Positions 1 through 8,643 are shown, counted from the first letter of the stretch. The stretch is 64,000 bases of DNA from YC2-FULL-38-9 sp964629635 (GCA_964629635.1 CAZVQS010000001.1:496001-560000); one strand, 5' to 3'. Notes: generated by a model not told the origin, from the sequence alone. Numbers and translations are program-made.

Positions 1-515
1 CCCTGGCGCACAAAAACATCTACTGCACGATAGGCGTGCAGTCCCTGAATTCCGTAACTCTTGATATTGCAAAGCGCACCAATAACCGGGAAAACCTCGA
101 GTATAACCTGAACCTTCTCAAGAAACACAACGTCCGGTTCATCCTCCAGTTCATTATCGGCCTGCCCGGTGACCGGTATAAGGACGTTTGCGCAATGATC
201 GACTGGGCATGCAGATTTGATGCAAGCGAGATCCACCTCCAGACGCTTCGCATCAACCCGCAGACTCTGTACGAAAAGAAAGCAAAGCAGTTCGGCATCG
301 TGTACCGGAATGCGCCTCCCTACATTATATCGCGTACGGCTGACATGACGGCGCGGGAGCTTGTGAAATCCCAAATCCTCGCATCTCGTTTCGAAGCCCT
401 GTACCGGGATACCAAAACACGCCAAAAACTTATGGAATTAAGCAAAAAAACCAACGTTTCCGTATCAAAGCTTATTGAACTTTCATCGAAGGACTCAAAA
501 AGAGACATAAGTTGA
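1..515 (+). CDS. Radical SAM protein, C-terminal part (5' end outside window)
   Basis: The reading frame is open from base 3 and enters from outside the window, so only about 170 C-terminal residues are visible. The piece has the late radical-SAM barrel features GVQSLN and IIGLPGD, followed by a helical tail. This is the layout of cobalamin-binding-domain radical SAM proteins of the DUF4080 type. The CxxxCxxC cluster motif and any B12 domain would lie upstream, so the substrate cannot be inferred. Its TGA stop overlaps the -35 box of the next gene's promoter, so transcription of that gene restarts here. Confidence 0.75.
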   Translation, partial: LAHKNIYCTIGVQSLNSVTLDIAKRTNNRENLEYNLNLLKKHNVRFILQFIIGLPGDRYKDVCAMIDWACRFDASEIHLQTLRINPQTLYEKKAKQFGIVYRNAPPYIISRTADMTARELVKSQILASRFEALYRDTKTRQKLMELSKKTNVSVSKLIELSSKDSKRDIS

Positions 516-540
516 CAAGCGGGTATCAGTTTCCTACACT
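512..540 (+). promoter_or_regulatory. Sigma-70-type promoter for the 553 gene
   Basis: TTGACA (512-517), a 17-base spacer and TACACT (535-540). The ATG lies 12 bases after the -10 box. No Shine-Dalgarno sequence is present. Confidence 0.6.
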
Positions 541-552
541 GATCTTAACGGT

Positions 553-1035
553 ATGAACAGGATTCTTCTTGTTTTGTTGTTTTTCATTACGGCGATCGTT
601 TTCATTGAGGCGGGTTATTTGGTATATATTTCCCGCATTACGCCCGGCTATTCCTCCCTCAGTTCCGTTACCCAGGAAAAAGACTATGAAGACTGGGTGA
701 AAAAAAACAAAGATATCACCCGCTCGCGCGTGGTTGAGCCAAACAGTAAAACACGCCTCATCGTCAACCAGACTGAAGGAACGCTCAAGTATCTTGTCGT
801 TGAACCGGACGCAGTGCGCACGACAGTGCAGACCGCAAAAGGGCTGATTGACTTCGCCTTTTCCTCGAAGGGTTTCCAGGCATACCGCAAGCCGCCCAAC
901 ACTAAAGAGGTATTGGAGCCCATCAGCACGAAAGACCTGAAGGAAGGCGACCGGGTTATCGTGCACGAAAGCTTCATGGTGGTCGGCGAGGAAATAAAAA
1001 ACACCAACAACGGCATCGTGAAAGTGGAAGAATAA
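553..1035 (+). CDS. Unknown single-pass membrane protein
   Basis: A 160-residue protein I cannot assign to a family. Residues 3-25 form one hydrophobic segment (LLVLLFFITAIVFIEAGYLV), probably a signal anchor. The remaining ~130 residues are polar and rich in K, E and T, predicted to lie outside the cytoplasm, with a beta-rich C-terminal part. There are no cysteines and no lipobox. It has its own promoter and converges on the HprK-like gene, 13 bases away. A role in the neighbouring radical SAM system is only a positional guess. Confidence 0.6.
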   Translation: MNRILLVLLFFITAIVFIEAGYLVYISRITPGYSSLSSVTQEKDYEDWVKKNKDITRSRVVEPNSKTRLIVNQTEGTLKYLVVEPDAVRTTVQTAKGLIDFAFSSKGFQAYRKPPNTKEVLEPISTKDLKEGDRVIVHESFMVVGEEIKNTNNGIVKVEE

Positions 1036-1048
1036 AAACTCCGTCTCC

Positions 1049-1834
1049 TTACCTTTTTTTTGACTCAAATTCCTTAAAAAAACCGATGAGATCGGGCCTG
1101 CTCTTCAACGTGAACCCCAGCTCAAACAGATTCTTCTTCAGGGAAAACGCAAGCTTCACGATATCGGCGCGGTTGCCGTCTACGCACACTTCGCTGCAGA
1201 AGCGGCTGATGAAATCATGCTCCGTGAACAGGTCTATCCTGCGTATGTTCATTTTGTCGTCCTGCTTCAGGACATAAAAACCGCCGATGGGATAGCGGGC
1301 ATTCGATTTTTTGAAGTTGTTCGTTTCGCGGTAGGGGACCTGGTACAAATAGAGTGTATCTTTTTCCTTTTTCACGATAATCTTGTCGTCGCATAACGGC
1401 GTAAACTCGTTTTTCAGCATCCTGACGATTGTTGACTTGCCGATGCCGTTTCTCCCGATGAATACGCGCGCCTTGCCGTTGACGAGGACGGCGGAGGTAT
1501 GGAGTATGAACATGTCTTTTTTGCGCGCGAGATCGTGGATGATGATGCGCATCAAAAGGTCAAGCTGTATGGCGTCTGCGGTATTGGGCAGGTCTATGCG
1601 GTTATTTTTCTTTTCCTCGAAAAACGATATGAACGCTTTGCCGTTTTTGCGCAGGAACGTGTATTGATAGTTGTCATGCACAAACAGGGTATACGCGGGT
1701 TTGCGGTGTTTCGCCTGGTTCACGATATACCCGCCGTACATCCGTTCGATGTTGCGCCGCGCGGTCGATGCCGTGTCCGATTCGAAAACGAGCTTGATGA
1801 TGGAGTCAAGAACTTCGATATGCAGCTCTTTCAT
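1049..1834 (-). CDS. HPr-kinase-like ATP-binding protein
   Basis: 261 residues. A P-loop (GRNGIGKST, residues 127-135) follows a strand reading FILHTSAVLVNGKARVFI, and CDDKIIV comes shortly afterwards. That order (short strand pair, P-loop, acidic pair) is the fold of the HPr kinase/PEP carboxykinase superfamily. The protein lacks the N-terminal regulatory domain of true HprK. It starts 3 bases after the radical SAM/SPASM gene, so the two are co-translated. Known HprK relatives beside peptide-modifying enzymes phosphorylate precursor peptides (for example in lasso peptide clusters). That role here is inference, and the substrate is not visible. Confidence 0.65.
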   Translation of the reverse strand: MKELHIEVLDSIIKLVFESDTASTARRNIERMYGGYIVNQAKHRKPAYTLFVHDNYQYTFLRKNGKAFISFFEEKKNNRIDLPNTADAIQLDLLMRIIIHDLARKKDMFILHTSAVLVNGKARVFIGRNGIGKSTIVRMLKNEFTPLCDDKIIVKKEKDTLYLYQVPYRETNNFKKSNARYPIGGFYVLKQDDKMNIRRIDLFTEHDFISRFCSEVCVDGNRADIVKLAFSLKKNLFELGFTLKSRPDLIGFFKEFESKKR

Positions 1835-1837
1835 AGT

Positions 1838-3229
1838 TCAGTTTTGGGAGGCTCTTTGAATTTTGCTTTGTATCTGGAGCGACAGGAGATAGGGGATCAT
1901 TTTCTTGTAAAAGGGGCATGAGTTGGGTGCGGATTTGGTGGTCTTGAGTACGATCTGCTCCATTTTGCATCCGCCCTTGCACAGGTACTTCCATTTGCAT
2001 TTCCGGCATACGGGATTTGAGTTGACGGAGTATTCGACGAACGCCTTGTTTATTTCGCGCGCCTTGTAGATGAAGTTTGGCACTTTTTCAAACGGTATCT
2101 TGATGCCGGATGTTGGGCACACTTTCAGCTCGCAGTTCTGGGTGATGGTGAAATAGTTATACCCGGCAGCGCACGAGAATTCGCTCGTGAAAAATGGCAG
2201 CTTGCCGCTGTCGAGGAATATGGGTACATGGAGTCCCGGTTTGGTTTCATAAAACCGGTATATGGTTTTTATGGCCTTCAGGTACGCGCCGATCGTTTTT
2301 TTGTTGAATACAAGCGGGGTATCGAGGCACGAGGCGGTCACTTTCTTGTAAAACTGGAACTGGAACCCGATCTCCCGTTCAAGGAGGAATTCCACCCATT
2401 CCGGCAAATGCATGATGTTTTTCTGGGTAACGGTCGTGATGATGTTATTGAGGACCTTGTGCTTTTTGGCGATTTCAACCCCCCGCAGGACGTATTGGAA
2501 CGTGCCGCTTTTGTCAACAAACTGGCGCGTCTGGTTGTGTATTTCTTCCAGCCCGTCAAACGAGACGGCCGCCTTCACTTTGTGTTCTTTCATGAACTTC
2601 GCTTTCTCGTCCGTTATAAGGCTGCCGTTTGTGATGGTGAGTATTTCGGTTTTCACGCCTTTCCCGTATGCTTTCTGGAAGTCCTCGATTGCCAGCACCA
2701 TTCTTTTGAACACGTCAAAATACAAAAGCGGTTCGCCTCCCGCAAGCACGAAGACGATTTCGCGGAAGGGATATGCTTCCTTTTGCTCCATGAGCCGGTC
2801 AAGGAGTCTGCGGAATTTCTTCGGATCGATCACTTCCTTGTTGCGGTCAATATAGCAATAGGTGCAGCGGAAATTGCACTGGTTCGTGAGGTCTATCCAG
2901 AACGAACCCTTGTTTGGGTTGGAAAGGGGATTGATATGGAGCCGGTTCTTTTCCCCGTCATAGCTTAACAGGTCATATTCCTTGAGTTGGGTGATGAGGT
3001 ATTGCAGTTCTTTCTCCGACAGGAGTCCGGTTTTTTTCAGGAGTTTTTTGGCCTCTTGCGTTGTGCGGGTGCCGTCCAGTATTTTTTTCAGCGGCGCGTA
3101 CAGGGGGCGGGGAAATACGAAGGGGCCGCGGTAGGAATAAGGGTTATAGATCGCCTGGTACTGCCCCTGTTTCGTGTAATAAAGGTGGTCAAAGAATCCG
3201 ACTTTCTTGTTCCGGTCTGATGGGGCCAT
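1838..3229 (-). CDS. Radical SAM/SPASM peptide-maturase-like protein
   Basis: 463 residues. The N-terminal ~100 residues look like a PqqD-type winged-helix (RiPP recognition) domain. The radical SAM cluster motif is C118-x3-C122-x2-C125, within CNFRCTYC. The C-terminus has a cysteine-rich SPASM domain (about C408, C411, C417, C421, C438) for auxiliary iron-sulfur clusters. Such proteins make C-C or thioether crosslinks in ribosomal peptides or activate enzymes. The ATG sits 8 bases after a TATAAT box, so it is first in its operon and probably leaderless. No precursor peptide gene is visible on either side. Its partner is the downstream HprK-like gene. Confidence 0.8.
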   Translation of the reverse strand: MAPSDRNKKVGFFDHLYYTKQGQYQAIYNPYSYRGPFVFPRPLYAPLKKILDGTRTTQEAKKLLKKTGLLSEKELQYLITQLKEYDLLSYDGEKNRLHINPLSNPNKGSFWIDLTNQCNFRCTYCYIDRNKEVIDPKKFRRLLDRLMEQKEAYPFREIVFVLAGGEPLLYFDVFKRMVLAIEDFQKAYGKGVKTEILTITNGSLITDEKAKFMKEHKVKAAVSFDGLEEIHNQTRQFVDKSGTFQYVLRGVEIAKKHKVLNNIITTVTQKNIMHLPEWVEFLLEREIGFQFQFYKKVTASCLDTPLVFNKKTIGAYLKAIKTIYRFYETKPGLHVPIFLDSGKLPFFTSEFSCAAGYNYFTITQNCELKVCPTSGIKIPFEKVPNFIYKAREINKAFVEYSVNSNPVCRKCKWKYLCKGGCKMEQIVLKTTKSAPNSCPFYKKMIPYLLSLQIQSKIQRASQN

Positions 3230-3237
3230 TGGATGTA

Positions 3238-3243
3238 ATTATA
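3238..3243 (-). promoter_or_regulatory. -10 box of a leaderless promoter (radical SAM/SPASM operon)
   Basis: TATAAT on the minus strand, 8 bases before the ATG at 3229, with no ribosome-binding site between them. Confidence 0.5.
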
Positions 3244-3385
3244 CAACGGCGCATTGCAGGTGTCAGGATAAGCGGTTTATTTCCCGGTACCTACCGTATT
3301 CTGTATTCATTTAACAACTTGAACTCGTATAGTTCCTGCAGGGAATGAAACCGGAGTTACCCAGTGATTCCCGTTATGCAAGTAC

Positions 3386-3847
3386 GTGGATAACGCACAA
3401 TTACAGATAATCATTGAAGCGCTTGGTGCCGCTTTGCTTGGCGGCATCATCGGGTTAGAACGGGAGGCGTCTGGCAAACCTGCCGGCCTGCGCACCTATA
3501 TTCTGATAACAACATCCGCATGCCTTCTCGTGAATTTCGGGACGCATTTCGTGGAGCGGCTGGCTCAGGTCCGGAACGTGACAATGGATCCGCTGCGCAT
3601 GATTGAGGCAATTGTTGCCGCCGTCGGGTTTATCGGCGGGGGAATGCTCATAAAAAGCAGGGAAGGTGAAACCGTCACCAACCTGACAACAGCTGCCTTA
3701 ACTTTATTTTCCGCAACCGTCGGCATAAGCATGGCCTTGAAGCTGTACTATTTGGCAATATTCATCACCCTGTTCAGTCTCATCGTTTCATTTGTCCTAT
3801 ATCGGCTTGAAGAAATGTTGCCGAAAAAAATATCTCCAAAGGGTTGA
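3386..3847 (+). CDS. MgtC/SapB family membrane protein
   Basis: 153 residues with four hydrophobic segments. The N-terminal pattern (ALGAALLGGIIGLERE) is followed by KPAGLRTYILI and GFIGGGMLIK, the MgtC/SapB signature. There is no C-terminal ACT-like domain, so this is the short SapB-type form. The family is linked to Mg2+ limitation and to control of the F-type ATPase in other bacteria; the role here is not shown. The start is GTG at 3386, because the nearby upstream ATG is out of frame and stops at once. It is a single-gene unit between oppositely oriented genes. Confidence 0.85.
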   Translation: MDNAQLQIIIEALGAALLGGIIGLEREASGKPAGLRTYILITTSACLLVNFGTHFVERLAQVRNVTMDPLRMIEAIVAAVGFIGGGMLIKSREGETVTNLTTAALTLFSATVGISMALKLYYLAIFITLFSLIVSFVLYRLEEMLPKKISPKG

Positions 3848-3903
3848 TGCTGTTATAAGCGAGTCCACCTGGGGAGCGGAATATACTTGTCAGTATCCGG
3901 TCA

Positions 3904-4359
3904 TTACTGTTGGGTAACAGCATCGGGTATCTGGACGGGAGTTGCGTTTTTCAGCTTCTTTTCCGCTTTCGGCTTTGTCTCTTTGTTTCCTGACGCAAGA
4001 AGCGTCTTGACCATATCGGTGAGCCGGTCTATTTTCCGGTTAAGCATTTCAATTTGTCCGTCGTATGCGGGCGCAGAGGATTTTTTCTCAAAGTCCGGCC
4101 GTCTTCCGTAGTCGGTGCGTTTTACGAATCCGGGCCGGTCACCATCATTTGCCGGGGTGTTTTTCTTGAAACAGGCATTGCAGAATACCGGCTTTTTACC
4201 GTTGGGACGGAAGGGGACCATGGCTGTTTTTCCGCATGAGCTGCATACCGCCTCAAACATTTCCCGGTTTTCGCGGTCTCCGCCATATGAAGGGCGGTAA
4301 TTTGGACGGCCAAAGCCTTTTCCCGAACCGGTTTTTTTGTGGAATTTGAAGTTACCCAT
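3904..4359 (-). CDS. Zinc-ribbon protein (zf-trcl-like)
   Basis: 151 residues. The N-terminus is basic and low-complexity (G, R, Y, K). Residues ~37-66 hold a CxxC...CxxC zinc ribbon (CSSCGK ... VPFRPNGKKPVFCNAC), the pattern of the 'probable zinc-ribbon' family common in Patescibacteria. A short coiled-coil-like helix and a K/E-rich tail follow. Nucleic-acid binding is plausible but not shown. The -10 box TATGAT lies 8 bases before the ATG, another leaderless-type start. Confidence 0.75.
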   Translation of the reverse strand: MGNFKFHKKTGSGKGFGRPNYRPSYGGDRENREMFEAVCSSCGKTAMVPFRPNGKKPVFCNACFKKNTPANDGDRPGFVKRTDYGRRPDFEKKSSAPAYDGQIEMLNRKIDRLTDMVKTLLASGNKETKPKAEKKLKNATPVQIPDAVTQQ

Positions 4360-4487
4360 GGTAAGGAATCATAACATACCGGCTACGCATTCACAACGAC
4401 AGATAATTCCGTCTGGAGAACAGAAGAACTAGTGAGAGCAGTTTACAGGTGCAAAGGTTCATTAATTCTATCTAGCATTATTTGTCT

Positions 4488-5153
4488 TCATGAAGTTATT
4501 CCATCAGGCAAAACCGGGTTTTCAGGTTCTATGTATTCGTTTACATCCGGGATATTAAAGTTTTCGGGAGGGCACTTTGAAGATGGTACTTTTATATTGA
4601 ACCATATAAGGCTAAACGGTTGCTTTGCGTCAAGTATTTTTTGGTATTCTGCCTCAGCTTTATTCCGCTTGGTGACTTCGATATTAAGTATTTTTTCAAG
4701 CTCCCTCATTTGCCTTTCGTTGGAAGTGCTGAACATGGCAACGGTTGCAATGGTCGACTCCTTGTCCGCTTTCCGTGCTTCAAATTGCCATTTCTCCGCC
4801 GCTTTTACCTGTTTGGGTACGAGCAGCTTGTAATCCCACCGGTTCATGAACGCTTCCTGTTCGTCAAGCCACTTAGTTTGTGCGGCTACATATGCGTTAG
4901 AAATTACAACGTAGTTTTCCTGCTCTTTCCAGTATTCCTCAATATTGCCCTCTAGCATTATGCTTCTCGTGCTTTTTATGAAGCTCTTTTTCCTTTTAAT
5001 GATCAACGGGTTGACGTTCATGCATTGTTTGTCTGCGATGGCTGAGCTTTCATTTACCAAACGTTGGAATCGAAGATGAGCCGAAGATAAGAGCAGTAAA
5101 GCAGCAGTAGCAAGGAGAAACAAAACAAGAAAAGCCTTATTTAATATTTGCAT
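4488..5153 (-). CDS. Unknown membrane-anchored protein, LemA-like shape
   Basis: About 221 residues starting MQILNKAFLV. Residues 5-25 form one N-terminal membrane segment. The rest is long amphipathic helices rich in K, E and W. A single TM followed by a helical bundle resembles LemA-type proteins, but no diagnostic motif is visible. The ATG at 5153 is preferred because it lies 2 bases after the stop of the upstream gene, whereas an earlier in-frame start would overlap that gene by 25 bases. It forms a pair with the 5156-5479 gene. Confidence 0.55.
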   Translation of the reverse strand: MQILNKAFLVLFLLATAALLLLSSAHLRFQRLVNESSAIADKQCMNVNPLIIKRKKSFIKSTRSIMLEGNIEEYWKEQENYVVISNAYVAAQTKWLDEQEAFMNRWDYKLLVPKQVKAAEKWQFEARKADKESTIATVAMFSTSNERQMRELEKILNIEVTKRNKAEAEYQKILDAKQPFSLIWFNIKVPSSKCPPENFNIPDVNEYIEPENPVLPDGITS

Positions 5154-5155
5154 AG

Positions 5156-5479
5156 TTAGTTTTTCACATGTTTGAGCCATTCATCCACATCCTCATAGTG
5201 TTTGACATGCCGGTTTTTTCCTTTGAGCGTTTCGTACCTTCCCAGCATTTTCTGGGTGTCAAACTCCTTAAAGCAGGAATCACAGAGTCTGTAGAAGATC
5301 CACTGCCACGGTTTTGGTTGGAATTTTATACCGCATTTTATGCAGTTGAACGGTTCCGGATTATCCGAAAGGTTTTTCAGGGCGTTTTTGACTTCCTCCT
5401 TTACTTTTTTGTCATTGCCCCACGGATTAACGACTTTTTTTAGGTCAACCGTTACTGTTTTAGGTTTTGGCTTTCTCAA
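5156..5479 (-). CDS. Unknown small protein with a zinc ribbon
   Basis: 107 residues. The middle has FNCIKCG followed by RLCDSCF, two CxxC pairs about 20 residues apart, which would bind one zinc. The N-terminus is lysine-rich. The only in-frame start nearby is TTG at 5479; a candidate -10 (TATACG) sits 8 bases before it, so the start is uncertain. It is followed within 2 bases by the membrane protein gene and probably shares its transcript. Function unknown. Confidence 0.5.
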   Translation of the reverse strand: MRKPKPKTVTVDLKKVVNPWGNDKKVKEEVKNALKNLSDNPEPFNCIKCGIKFQPKPWQWIFYRLCDSCFKEFDTQKMLGRYETLKGKNRHVKHYEDVDEWLKHVKN

Positions 5480-5498
5480 AGCAGGTTCGTATACATAA

Positions 5499-5711
5499 CT
5501 ATTTACTCCTTAACTTCCGACCTCCGAACACGTCTGACAGATCCAGTCCAAAATATGAGAGCGCGGAAAAAAAGAAGAAATTCGCAGTACTCTCGTCCAG
5601 ATGTCCGATTAGAGGAAAATTGTCCGGAATAAATTCGAACAACCCAAATCCCGGATTAAGCATATAAATAAGGGAAAGAAGGCCTATTGCAAATACAATA
5701 ATTTTTTTCAT
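5499..5711 (-). CDS. Small membrane protein, DUF1232-like
   Basis: 70 residues: an N-terminal hydrophobic segment (IIVFAIGLLSLIYML), then FIPDNFPLIGHLDES, which resembles the 'P-x-D-x-P-x-G-x-x-D' core of DUF1232 (YkvA-like) proteins, and a second hydrophobic stretch. Its ATG overlaps the TGA of the DUF2779 gene (ATGA), so it is translationally coupled to it. Function unknown. Confidence 0.55.
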   Translation of the reverse strand: MKKIIVFAIGLLSLIYMLNPGFGLFEFIPDNFPLIGHLDESTANFFFFSALSYFGLDLSDVFGGRKLRSK

Positions 5712-7198
5712 ACCGAGCTATTTACTTCTCTTTGAAGGAACTTATAAAGTTGCACCATTGCGAGGGTGTCCAGGGAACAATAGTCCAAAAGGTCTTTTAT
5801 TATCCTCTCTTTGCTGCTTGCATGCCTGCCGTTTATCATGGCTTCGCCCCACAGCCGTGAAGCCGTAGCGCCTTCCTTAATATTCAGCTTTTCATAGGAA
5901 AGATCTGAAATGAGGACAGGCAAAACGTTCTTAATCGAGGCGCTTCCGAAAAAGTCCTTGTCGACAAACCACCCCTTGGAAAAGGGGATCATAAGATCAA
6001 CAATTCGGGAGTTAATATTCCTTAAATAATCAGCGTATTCGGGGAACATTTTGCCCATATCATCGTTCCTTCCTTTTTCAAAGCATTCATTCCAGACGAT
6101 TACCGAACCCTCGGATCCTATGTCCTTCTGCAGCTGAGCTAGAAGGCTGGGAACTGGAGTGGTGCTTTCGGTATGCAAAAAGCATTTGTGCTGCAAATTC
6201 CCCCCTGGCTTATCAATGATATGTATCGAGTATTGAAAAGGTATCTGTTGATAAGGTCGCGTACCGTCAAAGGGCGGGATTACGTTGCCATAGGTTTCGT
6301 AGTCAAGGAAGTAGGTAGGGTATATCAGTTGGGCAAGAAATGCCTGGATGTTTTCATGCATGATCGTTTGTTTATCGCTTCTGACGGCTTCCAGTTGACG
6401 TGTTTGGCATGAATTGAGCTTAACTGATCCGGGGATGTCCTTTATGAGAGAGACTCCCAGGTCTTCGAGTTCACCTATCAATCTGGGTGTTAACCGGGCC
6501 AGCTTATAAATGCTGTGGGCGTGGATAGGCGGATGGAGCAGCTCATATATTCCCATCCACTCATCAAGAGCGCTTAAGCCGACATATCGGGGCGAATAGT
6601 CAGGGGACGTAGGGGAGTCAACTACCGCAAGTGCCTGCTCGATCAAACTTCTTACTTTTTCGATCTGCTCCCTGACTTGGGCAGTGACATCGTGGCGGCA
6701 GGTAATTTGGGAAACATCGATTTTTCCGTTTCTCACATATTTGTTATTTACGCAGATAATTGAAATGTTGCGCAAAGATAACCCCGTTGATTCAAGGACA
6801 ATTGTCTGGAATGCCAGGTCGAAGATATGCTCATCCTTAACGTCGGTGCTTGATTTGATTTCGTAAAGGTCAAACTCCTTGTCCATGACGCGGTCCAAAA
6901 CATCAAATATGCAGGTTAATCCGTTCGTTTCCACACGACCCTGTAGAATCGTTTTTACGCTGCTGTTTATGGCCTCTTTCGTTTTTTGAGGCATGAGGCG
7001 GTATCCGCCGTTTTCAAATCCGAGCTTTACAGCATTGGGAAAAAGCCTTTCGGCGTATTCTTCAAAGAGGTGGCCATCGTCAAACATAGCCTGGAGCGTG
7101 TCACCCACAGGAGGCAGTTTCGCTTTATCGTGCCTCTTCAGCCACAACCAAGCCGGATGGCGGAGAAACAGCATGAAGTCTGACTTGGAGAGTGGCAT
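5708..7198 (-). CDS. DUF2779 protein (Cas4/RecB-like nuclease fused to an RNase-H-like domain)
   Basis: 496 residues. The N-terminal half has the RecB/Cas4-like order: LSKSDFMLFLRHP, a G-x(~80)-D pattern, then FDLYEIKSSTDVKD, which supplies the E-x-K of a PD-(D/E)XK site. The second half begins YFLDYETYG and includes an RxxDxxxPF segment and DLLDYCSLDTLAMV, an exonuclease (DEDD)-like set of acidic residues. The YFLDYET and C-terminal D residues are typical of DUF2779. There are no four Fe-S cysteines, unlike Cas4. The family is found in many genomes without CRISPR; a nucleic-acid processing role is likely, but its target is unknown. Confidence 0.75.
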   Translation of the reverse strand: MPLSKSDFMLFLRHPAWLWLKRHDKAKLPPVGDTLQAMFDDGHLFEEYAERLFPNAVKLGFENGGYRLMPQKTKEAINSSVKTILQGRVETNGLTCIFDVLDRVMDKEFDLYEIKSSTDVKDEHIFDLAFQTIVLESTGLSLRNISIICVNNKYVRNGKIDVSQITCRHDVTAQVREQIEKVRSLIEQALAVVDSPTSPDYSPRYVGLSALDEWMGIYELLHPPIHAHSIYKLARLTPRLIGELEDLGVSLIKDIPGSVKLNSCQTRQLEAVRSDKQTIMHENIQAFLAQLIYPTYFLDYETYGNVIPPFDGTRPYQQIPFQYSIHIIDKPGGNLQHKCFLHTESTTPVPSLLAQLQKDIGSEGSVIVWNECFEKGRNDDMGKMFPEYADYLRNINSRIVDLMIPFSKGWFVDKDFFGSASIKNVLPVLISDLSYEKLNIKEGATASRLWGEAMINGRHASSKERIIKDLLDYCSLDTLAMVQLYKFLQREVNSSV

Positions 7199-7296
7199 AT
7201 GTAAATTTTTTCAAAGATTGCGCAAGAAGTCAAATCAGGCCGAATCAATAACTTATATAATAGAAGAATTACTAGTAATTGCATAAATAGTCAAAT

Positions 7297-7845
7297 ATGG
7301 CATACAAGAATTTCTGGAGTTTGAATACAGATGAGGCTATAGTGTCGGGAATGCTTAGGGATAAAACTAACAAAAACCTGGAGGTTTTAATGCCAATGAA
7401 CGCGCAAATGAAGGGGGTTGACCTAGTGTTGATGAATGTGCTAACAAAAAAATCTATAACCATACAGGTAAAAGGAAGCAAAGCATTTGAACCCAAACCT
7501 TCACTTATTAAGAAGTGTGGCTATGGGAGCAACGGGTGGTTTTTTCTAAATAAAGAAGTTGTGTTAGGCGCAGCGGCTGATTATTTTATTTTTCTGATAT
7601 ACGTAATTGAAGAGAATGAAAAAATCGGAAGAAGAACTTTAAGTCCCCATTCTGTCGTAATCCCGACATCAAAACTGCAGGAACTTACGTGCAGCTACAA
7701 AAGAATACACGGAGTCGGCTATAGTTATTATTTGTGGGTTAATCCGAAATCGAAAGAAGCATTTGATTTCAGGGACGAAAAATATTATGTTTCAGAATAT
7801 TTAGATCAGAAGGGATATTCAAAATTAAATGATGTGCTCATCTAA
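7297..7845 (+). CDS. Putative PD-(D/E)XK endonuclease-like protein
   Basis: 182 residues in the AT-rich island. Residues ~45-67 read KGVDLVLMNV...TIQVKGSK, matching the D-x(n)-(E/Q)-V-K pattern of restriction-endonuclease folds (a DUF4365-like arrangement). Q replaces E, as in several active members. The rest is alpha/beta without other domains. Upstream is TATAATAG about 38 bases before the start. It converges on the minus-strand defence operon and is not in it, but it shares the island's composition. Possibly an auxiliary nuclease. Confidence 0.5.
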   Translation: MAYKNFWSLNTDEAIVSGMLRDKTNKNLEVLMPMNAQMKGVDLVLMNVLTKKSITIQVKGSKAFEPKPSLIKKCGYGSNGWFFLNKEVVLGAAADYFIFLIYVIEENEKIGRRTLSPHSVVIPTSKLQELTCSYKRIHGVGYSYYLWVNPKSKEAFDFRDEKYYVSEYLDQKGYSKLNDVLI

Positions 7846-8070
7846 ATACAGCGGTTACTAAACTACCTCTTCTAAAAGTATTATTCACAGCTTTGATGCT
7901 TGCTATACCTAAAACTTCATCTTCTATTTCGCGTACAATTAAGGTCTTATCTTTTTCAGCGTCTCAACTTCGATGCACTTGAGGTTTTTCGCGCCTCCGA
8001 AGCGGGATTCGATGAGTCTGATCTTGTTTTCCTCTAGATTGGACAATTTGATTTTGAGGAAGTTAATTTC
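7838..8070 (-). pseudogene. Gene debris: two overlapping C-terminal reading-frame fragments
   Basis: On the minus strand, frame A (8070 to 7939) encodes about 43 codons ending KIRP-stop, rich in K/L/E and far more GC-rich than the island around it. Frame B (7963 to 7838) encodes about 41 codons ending TAVFR-stop, has no start codon and overlaps the end of the 7297 gene. Neither has an upstream start, because a stop precedes each. They look like remains of one or two genes lost when the island inserted. The family is not recognised. Confidence 0.35.
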
Positions 8071-8219
8071 CTATCCCTGGTAATAGAAAAGGGTAATGAA
8101 TATAAGGAGTATGGTAAAAGGATGAATCCTGCTTTTCCTGCTGTCCTTCACAATGGAAATTGTAGCAGAATGCTACAACCAAAGTTATTACTTTCTGTAT
8201 ATTGTTATCCTCTACTTAA
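8071..8219. other. Non-coding stretch with one perfect hairpin
   Basis: There is no supported gene between the debris and the end of the defence operon. It contains TTGTAGCA-GAA-TGCTACAA (8160-8178), a perfect 8-bp hairpin. On the minus strand the hairpin follows the last operon gene and is trailed only by TTTCC, so it is at best a weak terminator. Confidence 0.4.
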
Positions 8220-8642
8220 TTATGCTAGTTTTCTTAAACTTTCCCATAGTTCTTCTTCGATTGATAGAGTTAGTTTACTTTTTATTATTTTATCAAATAG
8301 TATGGACGCACCGGCATTAGCGTATTCTTCTACGATTTTTAATGTTTCTTGTCCATTGGTTAAAATATCGAAATTAAAATTAGTTGAGGCGAGCGCTATT
8401 ATGCGTATTAGTAATTTATTTTTTTCGCTTAATGATGAATATAGACGTAAATCTGCTATTTTTTTAGATTTAACTCGAGTGTTTGCTTTTAAACCTAAAG
8501 ATGCAGAAAGGAAATATAATTCAGTTAATTCTCGTTTATAGAACAAACTACCTTCAAGGTTAACTAGCTTTTCAAAATATGTTTTTTTTACTTCTTCATC
8601 AATACGAATGAATTGTGGATAATTTTCGTCAAAATTATTCAT
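8220..8642 (-). CDS. Small helical protein, partner of the DndD-like ATPase
   Basis: 140 residues from ATG 8642, one base after the ATPase stop; a GTG at 8651 is the alternative. It is all-helical, with a central LYFLSASLGLKANTR...KSKKIADLR segment and a C-terminal IVEEYANAGASILFDKI segment. I recall this pattern from small proteins encoded beside DndD/SMC-like ATPases but cannot name the family. Tight coupling to the ATPase suggests they form a complex. It has no nuclease motif. Confidence 0.6.
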   Translation of the reverse strand: MNNFDENYPQFIRIDEEVKKTYFEKLVNLEGSLFYKRELTELYFLSASLGLKANTRVKSKKIADLRLYSSLSEKNKLLIRIIALASTNFNFDILTNGQETLKIVEEYANAGASILFDKIIKSKLTLSIEEELWESLRKLA

Positions 8643-8643
8643 A

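Noticed and set aside
8160..8178. Strong terminator of the defence operon
   Set aside because: The hairpin is perfect, but only three Ts follow it on the relevant strand. Recorded as weak.
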